Positions 1 to 8,974 of a stretch of DNA of 64,000 nt are shown piece by piece. The notes below the pieces were generated by a model, which ran no database searches, was not told where the DNA came from, and was given only the letters and a program-made list of their open reading frames with translations. Source of the stretch: Defluviitaleaceae bacterium (GTDB lineage: Bacteria; Bacillota; Clostridia; Lachnospirales; WQUN01); contig WQRX01000009.1 in the NCBI GenBank assembly GCA_009786535.1, positions 41,534 through 105,533 of the forward strand, read 5' to 3'. A program made the translations under genes and the position numbers. Numbering within the stretch: position 1 is the first letter of the stretch; each line of letters starts with the position of its first letter.

Positions 1-2
1 CC

Positions 3-905
3 TGCGACCGCGCCGAGGCGGACTATGCAGGCTTTTTACTTTCCACCGTACCCGATGTAAAGCTGCCCGCCGACTTCACCATTGCGCTGGACTGTGCAAA
101 CGGCGCAACAAGCAATATCGCATCCCGCGTATTTATGCTGCTGGGTGCAACGGTGCATACCCTGCACAATAACCCCGACGGGCTAAATATCAACGATAAC
201 TGCGGCTCTACCCATATGGATTCGCTACTGGAATTTGTACAGGAAAAAGGCGCGGATATTGGGCTTGCCTTCGACGGCGACGGCGACCGTATGCTTGCCG
301 TAGACGAAAAGGGAAATATGCTGGACGGCGACGCAGTTATGGCAATTTGCGGACTTTCGTTAAAAAACCGCGGGGCGTTGGCAAACGACACCATCGTGGG
401 CACGGTAATGAGCAACCAAGGCTTAGATGTCTTCTGCCGCGAAAATGATATTACCCTTGTGCGTACCGATGTAGGCGACCGCTATGTACTGGAAAAAATG
501 CTTGCCGACGGGCTTACGCTGGGCGGCGAACAGTCGGGGCATGTAATTTTCCGCCAATTTGCGGATACGGGGGACGGCATTCTCACTGGCTTGCAGCTTG
601 TGGCGGCGTTGGCGGCTTCGGGCAAGCCCCTTTCGGAGCTTCGTAAAATAATGACGGACTTCCCGCAGGTGCTGGTAAATGCGCAAGTGGACACGGCGAA
701 GAAGAATGAATTTTCTACCCACCCTGCCGTTGTTTCCGCCCAAAAGGAAATTGAAGAGAAGCTGGCGGCACAGCAAGGACGCATTCTGGTACGTCCCTCG
801 GGAACAGAGCCGCTGGTACGCGTAATGATTGAAGGGCGCGACCAAGCACAAATTACTATGTGGGCGCAAGATTTGGCGCAAATTATCCGCACAAACTTGG
901 GATAA
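3..905 (+). CDS. glmM: Phosphoglucosamine mutase, 5'-truncated by window edge
   Basis: C-terminal about 300 residues of an alpha-D-phosphohexomutase. The frame is open from base 3, before any usable start, so the gene begins upstream of the window. Visible: ALDCANGA at the start of domain 2, the metal-binding loop DGDGDR in GLAFDGDGDR, the sugar-binding loop GGEQSGH, and the phosphate-binding loop RPSGTEPLVRVM near the end. The GEQSGH loop and spacing fit GlmM (glucosamine-6-P to glucosamine-1-P, feeding UDP-GlcNAc and peptidoglycan) better than phosphomannomutases. The catalytic phosphoserine would lie outside the window. Cytoplasmic. Family is secure; the GlmM assignment over another phosphohexomutase is an inference from these loops. 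Confidence 0.9.
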   Translation, partial: CDRAEADYAGFLLSTVPDVKLPADFTIALDCANGATSNIASRVFMLLGATVHTLHNNPDGLNINDNCGSTHMDSLLEFVQEKGADIGLAFDGDGDRMLAVDEKGNMLDGDAVMAICGLSLKNRGALANDTIVGTVMSNQGLDVFCRENDITLVRTDVGDRYVLEKMLADGLTLGGEQSGHVIFRQFADTGDGILTGLQLVAALAASGKPLSELRKIMTDFPQVLVNAQVDTAKKNEFSTHPAVVSAQKEIEEKLAAQQGRILVRPSGTEPLVRVMIEGRDQAQITMWAQDLAQIIRTNLG

Positions 906-947
906 ACCCGCGGCAAAAATATTTTTACAAAAATATTTCATTTATGT

Positions 948-975
948 TAAGTTTTTCTAAATGTTTATCCGATAC
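948..975 (+). promoter_or_regulatory. Possible sigma-28 (flagellar) promoter
   Basis: TAAG (948-951), 16-bp spacer, TCCGATAC (968-975), resembling the flagellar sigma-D/28 consensus TAAA-N15-GCCGATAT. It lies 54 bp before the start of the 205-aa gene at 1030, which precedes a flagellin gene. Imperfect match, so tentative. Confidence 0.4.
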
Positions 976-1029
976 ACACATAGAGGAGTACAAATGTGCA
1001 GTTTTGCACAATTACAAGGAGGTAATCCC

Positions 1030-1647
1030 ATGAGCATTCCCGGCACAACATACCCGGTGAACAATCCCGCGCAAAACTACCAAACAGGCGGTACACAAAC
1101 AACCCCGCCCGTAACCGAAGCACCCGTTACGCCCCCCCCCGCGCAGGAAGAACCCGCTGGTGTGTACACCCCAAGCGGTGAAACGCCCCCTGCAAATAAC
1201 AACTTCCGCCCCGACCGCGCCCGTATGGAGCAGTTGTGGAACCATCACCAGCAGCAAGTGGATAACTTCCGCCGCATGATGGAGGTCCTCTTCAACCGCC
1301 AAGCGCAAGAGCAGGGCATTGCTGCCGGCACATGGAACCCCCAAGAAATTGAATTAACCGACGAAATGCGTGCAGCAGCAGCCGAACAGGTGGCAGAAGG
1401 CGGGTACTTTAGCGTGGAAGAAACCGCCGCCCGTATTTTAGACTTTGCCGTGGCTATTTCCGGCGGCGACCCCGAGCGTCTTGATGTGCTTCGCGGCGCT
1501 ATCGAGCAAGCGTTTGAAAACGCCGAGCGCATTTGGGGCGGTCAACTCCCCGAAATTAGCCAACAAACCCGCGCCGCCGTTATGGAAGGGCTTGACCAAT
1601 GGGCAGCCAACGGCAACGTAGCGGACATTGCGCTTCTTAACCGCTAA
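1030..1647 (+). CDS. Hypothetical protein upstream of flagellin
   Basis: 205 aa. The ATG at 1030 is chosen because AAGGAGG sits about 8 bp upstream; an earlier in-frame ATG at 961 has no such site. Residues 1-60 are a Pro/Thr/Asn-rich, probably disordered tail. The rest is a helical, acidic domain with the recognisable stretch GGDPERLDVLRGAIEQAFE followed by WGGQLPEISQQT and LDQWA. I have seen similar ORFs near flagellar genes of Clostridia but know no experimentally defined function. No signal peptide, membrane segment or catalytic motif. A possible sigma-28-like promoter precedes it and a strong terminator follows, so it is probably monocistronic. A flagellar-regulon role is inferred from context only. 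Confidence 0.7.
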   Translation: MSIPGTTYPVNNPAQNYQTGGTQTTPPVTEAPVTPPPAQEEPAGVYTPSGETPPANNNFRPDRARMEQLWNHHQQQVDNFRRMMEVLFNRQAQEQGIAAGTWNPQEIELTDEMRAAAAEQVAEGGYFSVEETAARILDFAVAISGGDPERLDVLRGAIEQAFENAERIWGGQLPEISQQTRAAVMEGLDQWAANGNVADIALLNR

Positions 1648-1659
1648 TTTATGACCACT

Positions 1660-1691
1660 AAAGAGCAGGCATTGCGTCCTGCTCTTTTTTT
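1660..1691 (+). terminator. Rho-independent terminator after the 205-aa gene
   Basis: Perfect 10-bp stem AAAGAGCAGG / CCTGCTCTTT, 8-nt loop, then a T-run. It starts 12 bp after the stop codon. Confidence 0.9.
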
Positions 1692-1700
1692 GCATATAAT
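1672..1700 (+). promoter_or_regulatory. Candidate flagellin promoter inside the upstream terminator
   Basis: TTGCGT (1672-1677), 17-bp spacer, TATAAT (1695-1700). The -35 lies in the loop and 3' arm of the preceding terminator hairpin. It would give a leader of about 95 nt before the flagellin start. Confidence 0.4.
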
Positions 1701-1710
1701 TACCAGCGTG

Positions 1711-1773
1711 TATTCGCGAAGCGAATATTACAACCCGCCCGTAGCGTAGCGGCGGGGATTGGGGCAGCGCCCC
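1711..1773 (+). other. Triple-hairpin leader of the flagellin gene
   Basis: Three consecutive short inverted repeats: TATTCGCGAAGCGAATA (1711-1727), CCCGCC...GGCGGG (1734-1756) and GGGGCAGCGCCCC (1761-1773). They end about 10 nt before the ribosome site GAAAGGA. They could stabilise the mRNA or control translation; no protein is encoded. Confidence 0.5.
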
Positions 1774-1798
1774 ATAAAAATCGAAAGGATGATGCTTA

Positions 1799-2587
1799 AT
1801 GACGGTAAACAACATTGCAAACGACCAAATGGCACTCTCTATGGCGCGTATAGCCAGCGGGCAACGCGTTAATTCTGCCGCTGATGATGCCGCAGGTCTT
1901 GCCATTGTGCAAGGTATGGAGGGTCAAATCCGCGGACTTGACCAAGGCATAGACAACACCCGCGACATGCAAAACCTGCTTAACACCGCCGACGGCGCGC
2001 TGGAGAACATAGGCGACGGGCTTAACCGCATTCGCGAGCTAAGCATTCAGGCGTCCAACGGCACGCTAACGCAGGCCGACCGTGACCGTATTCAAAGCGA
2101 AATATCGGAAATGGTTGACCATATCGAAGCAAGCACCCGCAACACGCAATTTAACACAATGCCCCTTTTAGACGGCTCGTACCAGAACCAAAACACGCAA
2201 ATCGGTCCTAACTTTGGCGGCGGACAAATGGTAAATATCGGCGATATGAGCGAAGTGGCACAAGCAATCACTTCCTTCAACGTAACCGAGGAATTATCCT
2301 TTGACGCGCTGGCAAACCTTGACCAAGTAATGGCCGATGTAAACGGCGAACGCGCCAACCTTGGCGCAATGAACAACCGCCTGGACTCTGCTGTAGAAAA
2401 CAACGCCACAGCCTCCGAAAATCTCATTTTGGCACAAAGCCAAATCCAAGATGCAGACATTGCAGAAGAAATGGCAGAGCTACAGCAAGCCAACGTATTA
2501 AACCAAATGGAAATTCTTATGCAGCAACAAGAGCAGCAGCTTGAGGAGCAACAAACCGTAGCCCCATTAATGGCAGCGGGCGCGTAG
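1799..2587 (+). CDS. Flagellin, short form
   Basis: 262 aa. The N-terminal D0/D1 domain is clear in ARIASGQRVNSAADDAAGLA and in ALENIGDGLNRIRELSIQASNG. The C-terminal D1/D0 has RANLGAMNNRLDSAVEN followed by AQSQIQDADIAEEM. The central D2/D3 domains are reduced to a small insert, so this is a minimal filament subunit. Two oddities: the N-terminus lacks the usual MRINHN start, and the C-terminus ends in a Gln-rich tail (MQQQEQQLEEQQ) instead of the typical hydrophobic end. It could therefore be a minor or specialised flagellin. Exported through the flagellar type III apparatus, with no signal peptide. A terminator follows, so it is a single-gene unit. Confidence 0.9.
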   Translation: MTVNNIANDQMALSMARIASGQRVNSAADDAAGLAIVQGMEGQIRGLDQGIDNTRDMQNLLNTADGALENIGDGLNRIRELSIQASNGTLTQADRDRIQSEISEMVDHIEASTRNTQFNTMPLLDGSYQNQNTQIGPNFGGGQMVNIGDMSEVAQAITSFNVTEELSFDALANLDQVMADVNGERANLGAMNNRLDSAVENNATASENLILAQSQIQDADIAEEMAELQQANVLNQMEILMQQQEQQLEEQQTVAPLMAAGA

Positions 2588-2606
2588 TTTAAACATCTAA
2601 CCCAAG

Positions 2607-2642
2607 GGACTGTATTGGTCGAATAATACAGTCCTTTTTTTA
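2607..2642 (+). terminator. Flagellin terminator
   Basis: Perfect stem GGACTGTATT / AATACAGTCC (2607-2616, 2625-2634) with an 8-nt loop, followed by seven T. It ends just before the ribosome site of the next gene. Confidence 0.9.
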
Positions 2643-2657
2643 TAGGAGGCTCTAGCC

Positions 2658-5600
2658 ATGAAAAGAACTTGGAAGTGTGCTGTTTCTTTTATGTTGGTGG
2701 CGGTGCTAACACTTGCCACACTCCCCACATTCGCGGGCGAATACATCCCCTATGACATTGATGATGTGTACGACAATTACGATTCAAATGTTGTAGATGA
2801 TTATGGTTACTACAATAATTATTACTACGATTATTATTATTGTGATTACTATGTAGAAGATAATTATTACGTAGAAGATGAAGAAAAATATTATGAAGAT
2901 GACTATGATTATTATTACGACTATACAGAAGGATACGAAGATTGTGAAGAATACTATGACTACGACGATGAATACTACTACACAGAAGAAGAACCCCCCG
3001 TGGCAATACTCGCGCCCGTTATAGACGAACCCGTAATAGAAATGAGTGCAACCGAGGGCGACCCCTTGCAGGTGTCTTTTATGCCTGCATCGTTGTTTGC
3101 GCCCTTGTCGGCGTGGACACCCGCCGAACCCTTGCCCCGCCGTCAGCTTACCGCCGACGAGTTGCAAGCGTGGATAGCCCACTACTGCGCGACAGGTGGC
3201 GTAAGTGATTTTGAACGCGAAGTGCTTCGCTTAACCAACATTCAACGCGCAAATGTAGGCGCACAGCCCCTTACGCTGGACTATGGTTTATCACGGGCTG
3301 CGCGTTTTAAATCGCAGGAAATGGTAGACTTGCAATACATGGCGCACAACAGCCCCGTTTACGGCGACATGATGAACATCCCCAACTTGTTTGTTAACTG
3401 GCACCGTTTGGGCGCATGGGTAGGCGAAAACCTACTTACCGTACGCAACGGTTTTTATTCCTTTGTAACGCCCGAAATGGTAGTAACAGGGTGGATGAAT
3501 TCCCCACCCCACCGCAGAAACATGTTAAACCCCAACTGGACCACCCTGGGCGTAGGCGTAGTATGGGAAGACCCCTTCGGCAACCCGTGGCGTATTAACG
3601 CGGGTGCAACCCAACTCATGGGGCTTGGGGTAATTCAAACGCCACCGTGCTTGTGCGCCCCCATCCGTTCCGCTACTGCATGGGCAAACTTACAAGGTAT
3701 GATTACCGACTCGCCTGAGGGGGCAACCTCACCCACGTTTATTAACATCCCCACGGGGACAACCATTGTCGCACCTACAGGAGCAAGCCCGCTACTTGTA
3801 GAAAACGGGCGCAACATTACGCTAATCGGCGGAGGTACAATTGACCGTGGACTAGCGACTAGCTTACCTCAAACCAACGGATACGTCATTTCTGTAGGGC
3901 GCGCAAGTGGCGGACGTCCCGCAACCCTTACCTTGGAAGGACCTACCTTAACAGGGGGGAATAGTACAAACATGGTAGGGGGTGTAATGCTTACCACGGG
4001 CGGTACGTTTATCATGAATAGTGGTGAAATTATTAACAACCACGTAAGGGGTGATACATCGGCGAGTAATACCGCAGCAGGGGGTGTACGTGCGGGTGCA
4101 GCTACCACTCGTTTTTATATGAATGGCGGACGCATCGCAAATAATTCAACTTCGGGTGGCGCAAATGGCACAGGTGGCGGTGGCGTTTTTGTTACCGGTG
4201 GCGGTGTGTTTATTATGACATATGGCGAAATTTCTAATAACACAGCCCAAAATGGTGGCGGTGTATCTGCGCTTGGTAATAGTACCTTTACTATGTTGGA
4301 CGGTCGAATAATAAACAATATCGCAACAGGCAATGGCGGGGGCGTAAACTTGGCGCTCGCCTTCACCATGCATGGGGGCGAAATTTCGGGTAATACCGCA
4401 TCGGGTAATGGCGGGGGCGTAAATTTGATGAATCCCCCAACCGCCGTCCTACGCCTTAACCCCAACGTAGGCGACAGTGGCGTGATAATTAACAACACCC
4501 CCCACGACATTTACCCATCAGACCCGCCCGTGTTCACTTCCCCCAACAACTTTACCACAACAACAATCACGCGTTATAGCTTCCGCGTAACGGCGAGTGG
4601 ATATCCATTACCGACGTTTTCGCTGGTTGCGCCCCCTGCGGGCTTTAGTATTGAAGCAAACACGGGCGTAATTTCCATTGCGGATAGCGTAAGCGCGGGC
4701 GTTTACAATTTAGAAATACGCGCAACCAACGCAGGCGGAACGGTAACACAAAACTTTACGCTTACTCTTGCGCAAGCAGAGGCAACCGCGCCCATCATTT
4801 TCAACGAACCCCTTAACCAATATGTAGACGAAGGGGAGGAAGCCTACTTCACCGCCATTGTTATAGACGGCTACCCACTTGCGCAAATCACGTGGCAAGT
4901 AAGCACAAACGAAGGCGCAACGTGGAGTACAATCCCCTACGCCACTACCGAAACGCTAACCATTCCCACCGCAATGGCGTATATGGACGGCAACTGGTAC
5001 CGCATACGCGTAAGTAATAGCGCGGGTACGGTATATTCTGCCCCTGCTATGCTGGTGGTAGATTTTACGCTGGTTTTGCCCTCCATTACAACGACGGCAC
5101 TACCCAACGGAATGGAAGGCACGCCCTACAATTTTGCGCTTTCCGCTACGGGTACAAAGCCCATAACATGGAGCGTAAACGGACTGCCCGCAGGGTTAAC
5201 AATGACGAGCCTTGGCGTAATTTCCGGCACGCCTACGGCAACGGGTACGTTTATTGTAAATATAACGGCAACCAACCTTGCAGGGGCAACGTACGCTTTT
5301 ACGTACACCTTCACCCTTACCATCGAAAAAGCCCCCGAATTACCCCCTGTACTACCCCCCGTACTGCCTCCTGTATTGCCCCCTGTTAATGGCGGGAATG
5401 GTAATGGCGGGAACGGCGGTGACGGGAACGGCGGTGGAAACGGCGGTGGAAATGGTGGCGGGAACGATAACGGAAGCGATAACAACGGCAATGGCAATGG
5501 CAACCAAGAACCCGAACCGCCCCCGCAGGACACCTACACACCCACCACAACGCCCGAACCTTCTGCGCCTGCGCCTACCGCACCCGTAATTGACACCGCC

Positions 5601-6542
5601 GCAGTAACCGTAACCGAGGAACACGTATATTCCACGCGCATAGACGATTATCTTATGGAAGCCAAGCTCTATGCGCAAAACGCACTCATTGTTATAGATT
5701 TCTCTGAAATAGCCGATACAACGGAAATGTCGTTCTACGGACCTACGGCAAACACCTTTGCGGAAGATAGCGTAACCGTGGAACTCATTTTCCCCAATGC
5801 ATCCCTCACCCTTACGCCACAATTGTTAAACGAACTGGCACAGGTGTACGATACCCCCGATGCGGTAATTCTTCTTTCCCTTACCGCAATGCCCGGCGAA
5901 ATTGATAACCACCTCTACACGCTTACGCTTAACGTGTCGGTTAATGAAATGCCTCTTTCGCACCTGCGCGAGGCAATCGCAATTACCGTGCCCCTCACGG
6001 ACGAAAACCTAGCGGAGCGCAACACCTACCGCCTTGTGGCGTTATACGGCAATCCACAAGTAATTGGCGGGGCGTTTAACCACGAAACAGAGGAGTTTAC
6101 CTTCAACGTATACCATGCGGGTACATTCACCGTTGCGTATGTTGAAACGCTGAGAAGGCTGGTACTGCACATGTTTTCGCCCGTTATTGTAGACCTGGCA
6201 GACAACGCGCAAACCCAAGTAATGGACGTATTGCCCATCACACACAACGGGCGCATTCTACTGCCCCTACGGTTTATCTCCAATGTATTGAATGCCGAAG
6301 TAGACTGGATACGCGCCACCGAACGCGACCCCGCCACCATTTTGCTTACGCAAAACAATACAACCTTGCAAATACCGCTGGGCATTATCGCGCCCGAACT
6401 TGCCCGCCTGGGCATGGACGTACCCGCGCAAATAGTAAACGACCGCACTTTGGTACCCCTGCGGTTTATTAGCGAATTTTTTGGCGCACACATCACTTGG
6501 GACGACCAAACCCAAGCAATAGAAATTATTTGGGCGGAGTAG
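2658..6542 (+). CDS. Large secreted surface protein: CAP domain, beta-helix repeats, Ig-like domains, copper-amine-oxidase-like stalk domain
   Basis: 1294 aa; ATG follows AGGAGG by a normal spacing. Residues 1-26 are a signal peptide (cleavage near PTFA-GE). Residues 28-110 are an extreme Tyr/Asp/Glu low-complexity tract. Residues about 186-325 form a CAP/SCP domain (LRLTNIQRANVGAQPL, GENLL, SPPHRRNML), as in secreted cysteine-rich/SpoIVD-type proteins. About 350-600 carry Gly/Asn-rich beta-helix repeats of the GGVFIM...GEISNNTA type. About 625-880 are Ig-like/putative-Ig modules (ISGTPTATGTF). A VLPPVLPPV plus Gly-Asn linker leads to a C-terminal domain with two copies of the RxLLPLRFIS..L pattern, typical of the copper-amine-oxidase N-terminal (stalk) domain. 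No sortase motif. Probably an extracellular adhesin or matrix protein; the exact function is unknown. Confidence 0.85.
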   Translation: MKRTWKCAVSFMLVAVLTLATLPTFAGEYIPYDIDDVYDNYDSNVVDDYGYYNNYYYDYYYCDYYVEDNYYVEDEEKYYEDDYDYYYDYTEGYEDCEEYYDYDDEYYYTEEEPPVAILAPVIDEPVIEMSATEGDPLQVSFMPASLFAPLSAWTPAEPLPRRQLTADELQAWIAHYCATGGVSDFEREVLRLTNIQRANVGAQPLTLDYGLSRAARFKSQEMVDLQYMAHNSPVYGDMMNIPNLFVNWHRLGAWVGENLLTVRNGFYSFVTPEMVVTGWMNSPPHRRNMLNPNWTTLGVGVVWEDPFGNPWRINAGATQLMGLGVIQTPPCLCAPIRSATAWANLQGMITDSPEGATSPTFINIPTGTTIVAPTGASPLLVENGRNITLIGGGTIDRGLATSLPQTNGYVISVGRASGGRPATLTLEGPTLTGGNSTNMVGGVMLTTGGTFIMNSGEIINNHVRGDTSASNTAAGGVRAGAATTRFYMNGGRIANNSTSGGANGTGGGGVFVTGGGVFIMTYGEISNNTAQNGGGVSALGNSTFTMLDGRIINNIATGNGGGVNLALAFTMHGGEISGNTASGNGGGVNLMNPPTAVLRLNPNVGDSGVIINNTPHDIYPSDPPVFTSPNNFTTTTITRYSFRVTASGYPLPTFSLVAPPAGFSIEANTGVISIADSVSAGVYNLEIRATNAGGTVTQNFTLTLAQAEATAPIIFNEPLNQYVDEGEEAYFTAIVIDGYPLAQITWQVSTNEGATWSTIPYATTETLTIPTAMAYMDGNWYRIRVSNSAGTVYSAPAMLVVDFTLVLPSITTTALPNGMEGTPYNFALSATGTKPITWSVNGLPAGLTMTSLGVISGTPTATGTFIVNITATNLAGATYAFTYTFTLTIEKAPELPPVLPPVLPPVLPPVNGGNGNGGNGGDGNGGGNGGGNGGGNDNGSDNNGNGNGNQEPEPPPQDTYTPTTTPEPSAPAPTAPVIDTAAVTVTEEHVYSTRIDDYLMEAKLYAQNALIVIDFSEIADTTEMSFYGPTANTFAEDSVTVELIFPNASLTLTPQLLNELAQVYDTPDAVILLSLTAMPGEIDNHLYTLTLNVSVNEMPLSHLREAIAITVPLTDENLAERNTYRLVALYGNPQVIGGAFNHETEEFTFNVYHAGTFTVAYVETLRRLVLHMFSPVIVDLADNAQTQVMDVLPITHNGRILLPLRFISNVLNAEVDWIRATERDPATILLTQNNTTLQIPLGIIAPELARLGMDVPAQIVNDRTLVPLRFISEFFGAHITWDDQTQAIEIIWAE

Positions 6543-6557
6543 ATAACGCCAATAACA

Positions 6558-6592
6558 AAAAAAGCTGGCTTGTTGGATAAGCCGGCTTTTTT
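6558..6592. terminator. Bidirectional terminator between convergent genes
   Basis: Stem AAAGCTGGCTT / AAGCCGGCTTT with one G-U pair and runs of A on one side and T on the other. It can end the surface-protein transcript and the minus-strand PLP operon. Confidence 0.85.
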
Positions 6593-6629
6593 GTTTACTT
6601 CCGCAAAATTTCATTTACTTCACAATAAT

Positions 6630-7763
6630 TTACCCTATCGCCTGCCGCAAATCCTCAATTAAATCCTCGGCGTTTTCTATACCTACGGAAAGGCGCAATA
6701 ATCGGTCGCTTATACCGCGGGCTTCGCGTTCTTCGGGGGGTACGTCCTCGTGGGTGCATAGCGTGGGAATGGTGATAAGCGTATTTACGCAACCCAGACT
6801 TTCTGCATATGAAATGATGCTCACGCGGTTTAATATTTCGCGGGCGGTTTGCGGGGTGTCGGTTTCGAAGGAAATCATGGCACCAAAGCCGCGCGCCTGC
6901 TTTTTAAGTATTTCGTGTCCTTTGTGTGTAGGCAAGCCCGCATAATTGACCGAAGTGATTTTAGGCTGCGCGCTAAGCCATTCGGCGATGGCCATGGCGT
7001 TGGCTTGCGCCTTGTCCATGCGCAGGGCAAGGGTTTTTATTCCGCGGATAATTAAAAAGCTGTCAAAGGGGGACAAGCACGCCCCAATAGACTTATGCAA
7101 CGTGCGCAGGCGTGTGCGCAGGGCATCGTCGTTTAATACGGCAAAACCTGCCAACGTATCGCTGTGACCGCCTAAATATTTTGTACCGCTGTGTATAACA
7201 ATATCTGCCCCAAGTGCAAGGGGGTTCATGTAATACGGCGTAAGGAAGGTATTATCCGCAATAAGGAGTATGTCAAGCCCCTGTATTGCGGTTTTTACGG
7301 CGGGGATATCGGTAATTTGTATCATGGGGTTGGTGGGTGATTCTACATACACGGCGCGGGTATTTGGCTTTATTTTGGCTTGTATTGCCGCAATATCGGC
7401 GGTATCTACATAATCAAATTCGATATTGCGGTTTATGCAGACGGTATTAAACAAGCGGATAGAGCCGCCGTACAAATCCTCCGTAGCAATAACGTGGGAA
7501 TTTGGGGGGATAAGCTCCATTACCGTCATAATTGCAGCCATACCGCTGGCGAAGGCGAAGCCTTCCTTTGCGCCTTCCAAGGCGGCTACGGTCTCTTCTG
7601 CCGCTTCCCGCGTTGGGTTTTGCAAGCGCGTATAGCAATAAGGGGCGTTGGCGTTTACCTCGGGGTACACAAAGGTAGATGCTTGGAAAATGGGCACGGT
7701 TATCGCCCCTGTTTTATCGGTTTTGTGCTTATAACCGTGAATGCATAGGGTATCTTTTTTCAT
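6630..7763 (-). CDS. Cys/Met-metabolism PLP enzyme (cystathionine gamma-synthase/lyase or methionine gamma-lyase family)
   Basis: 377 aa, the normal family length. The PLP lysine is in IHSGTKYLGGHSD. Other family motifs are the tyrosine-bearing YTRLQNPT, the phosphate-binding FASGMAA and the cofactor-binding ADNTFLTPY. The family covers cystathionine gamma-synthase, gamma-lyase and methionine gamma-lyase, and sequence reading alone does not separate them. It overlaps the upstream minus-strand gene by 4 nt (ATGA), so the two are translationally coupled. The partner is a MalY/PatB-type C-S lyase, which points to cysteine/methionine interconversion or thiol release. Cytoplasmic homotetramer by family. 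Confidence 0.85.
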   Translation of the reverse strand: MKKDTLCIHGYKHKTDKTGAITVPIFQASTFVYPEVNANAPYCYTRLQNPTREAAEETVAALEGAKEGFAFASGMAAIMTVMELIPPNSHVIATEDLYGGSIRLFNTVCINRNIEFDYVDTADIAAIQAKIKPNTRAVYVESPTNPMIQITDIPAVKTAIQGLDILLIADNTFLTPYYMNPLALGADIVIHSGTKYLGGHSDTLAGFAVLNDDALRTRLRTLHKSIGACLSPFDSFLIIRGIKTLALRMDKAQANAMAIAEWLSAQPKITSVNYAGLPTHKGHEILKKQARGFGAMISFETDTPQTAREILNRVSIISYAESLGCVNTLITIPTLCTHEDVPPEEREARGISDRLLRLSVGIENAEDLIEDLRQAIG

Positions 7764-8926
7764 TGGGTTATCCTTTCCAGTTTACATAGCGACTCTTGCA
7801 AAACGGAGCGGGGGCAAGCCACATTAATGCGGGCAAAACCCGCGCCCCCTTCACCAAATATGCGTCCGTCGCTTAACCATAGTTTTGCCTTGTTTGTAAT
7901 GGCGTCGTCCAGTGCTTGCGGGGTCATGTTAAGGGCAGTGCAATCCAGCCACGCTAAGTACGTAGCTTCGGCTTGAACGGGCTTTATTTTGGGAATATTC
8001 ACCCGTAAATATTCGTGGGTTAGCGCCATATTACCCGCAAGATAATTTAACAATTCCTCCAGCCACGGTGCGCCGTGTTCGTATGCCGCCTTGCACGATA
8101 CCAGCCCCATTAACGCAGGTTGCCCCAAGCCGGAAGCCAAGTACGTTTGCCGGTATTTTTCGCACATTTTTTCATTGGCGATAAATACGTTGGAAAGCTG
8201 CAGCCCCGCAAGGTTAAATGTCTTGGAAGGCGCAGTCGCGGTAAGCGTAATATCGCCGAAGGCGGGTTTTTGCATGGCAAAGGTACGGTGTCGATGCGGT
8301 GCGTAAATTAAATCCTGCCAAATTTCATCGGCAAAAACGGGGACGTTATATTTTAGACATATTTCGCCCATTTGCACAAGCTCGTCCTGTGTCCACACGC
8401 GCCCCACGGGATTGTGGGGACTGCATAGGATAAACAATTTCGCTTGCTTAATTTTTTCTTCGAAGTCTTTAAAGTTAATGGAATAACGCCCGTTTTCATA
8501 CCGCAGGGGGTTTACCAAAAGCGTGCGTTTTGTGTGATGCACCGCGCCCTCGAAAGGATAATACACGGGCTGTTGAATAAGCACACCATCCCCTTTACGG
8601 GTAAGGGCGCGAATGGCAATAAAAATAGCGGTAACTACCCCCGGGGTAATGGTGAGCCATTCCCGCTGTACCTGCCAATGGAAGCGGCGGGCAAACCAGC
8701 TTTGTACCGCGTTAAAATACGCCGCGTCCGGCTCGGAATAACCAAATATACCAAAGCGGGCGTACTGCGCCAGCGCTTCGGTAACGCAGGGCGGTGCGGG
8801 AAAGTCCATATCCGCCACCCACATGGGGTGTACGTCGGCGGGCTTGCCCCGCGCGGCGGGGTCATATTTTATGCTGTAGGTATTTTGCCGGTCGGTTACC
8901 TTATTAAAATCATAATTCAAAGTCAT
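7760..8926 (-). CDS. patB: MalY/PatB-type cystathionine beta-lyase (C-S lyase) aminotransferase-fold protein
   Basis: 388 aa, full length. Fold type I aminotransferase: the PLP lysine lies in TATAPSKTFNLAGLQLSN, the cofactor Asp in VFADEIWQDLI, and CSPHNPVGRVW is the substrate/PLP loop of the MalY/PatB group. It cleaves cystathionine or cysteine conjugates to pyruvate, ammonia and a thiol. First gene of a two-gene unit with the downstream Cys/Met PLP enzyme. Start is ambiguous: the ATG is only one base from GGAGGG, whereas a TTG three codons inside has better spacing. The upstream gap to the cytidylyltransferase is under 50 bp, so it may be transcribed with the surface-polymer operon. Confidence 0.85.
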   Translation of the reverse strand: MTLNYDFNKVTDRQNTYSIKYDPAARGKPADVHPMWVADMDFPAPPCVTEALAQYARFGIFGYSEPDAAYFNAVQSWFARRFHWQVQREWLTITPGVVTAIFIAIRALTRKGDGVLIQQPVYYPFEGAVHHTKRTLLVNPLRYENGRYSINFKDFEEKIKQAKLFILCSPHNPVGRVWTQDELVQMGEICLKYNVPVFADEIWQDLIYAPHRHRTFAMQKPAFGDITLTATAPSKTFNLAGLQLSNVFIANEKMCEKYRQTYLASGLGQPALMGLVSCKAAYEHGAPWLEELLNYLAGNMALTHEYLRVNIPKIKPVQAEATYLAWLDCTALNMTPQALDDAITNKAKLWLSDGRIFGEGGAGFARINVACPRSVLQESLCKLERITQ

Positions 8927-8974
8927 CCCTCCAAGGCACTTCTATGCACCCAGAGTAACACTAAGCAATTTACA

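Noticed and set aside
2784..3182. Antisense ORF of 132 codons rich in Ile/Val/Phe
   Set aside because: It is the complement of the Tyr/Asp-rich tract of the surface protein, so the hydrophobic composition is a by-product of TAT/GAT codons.
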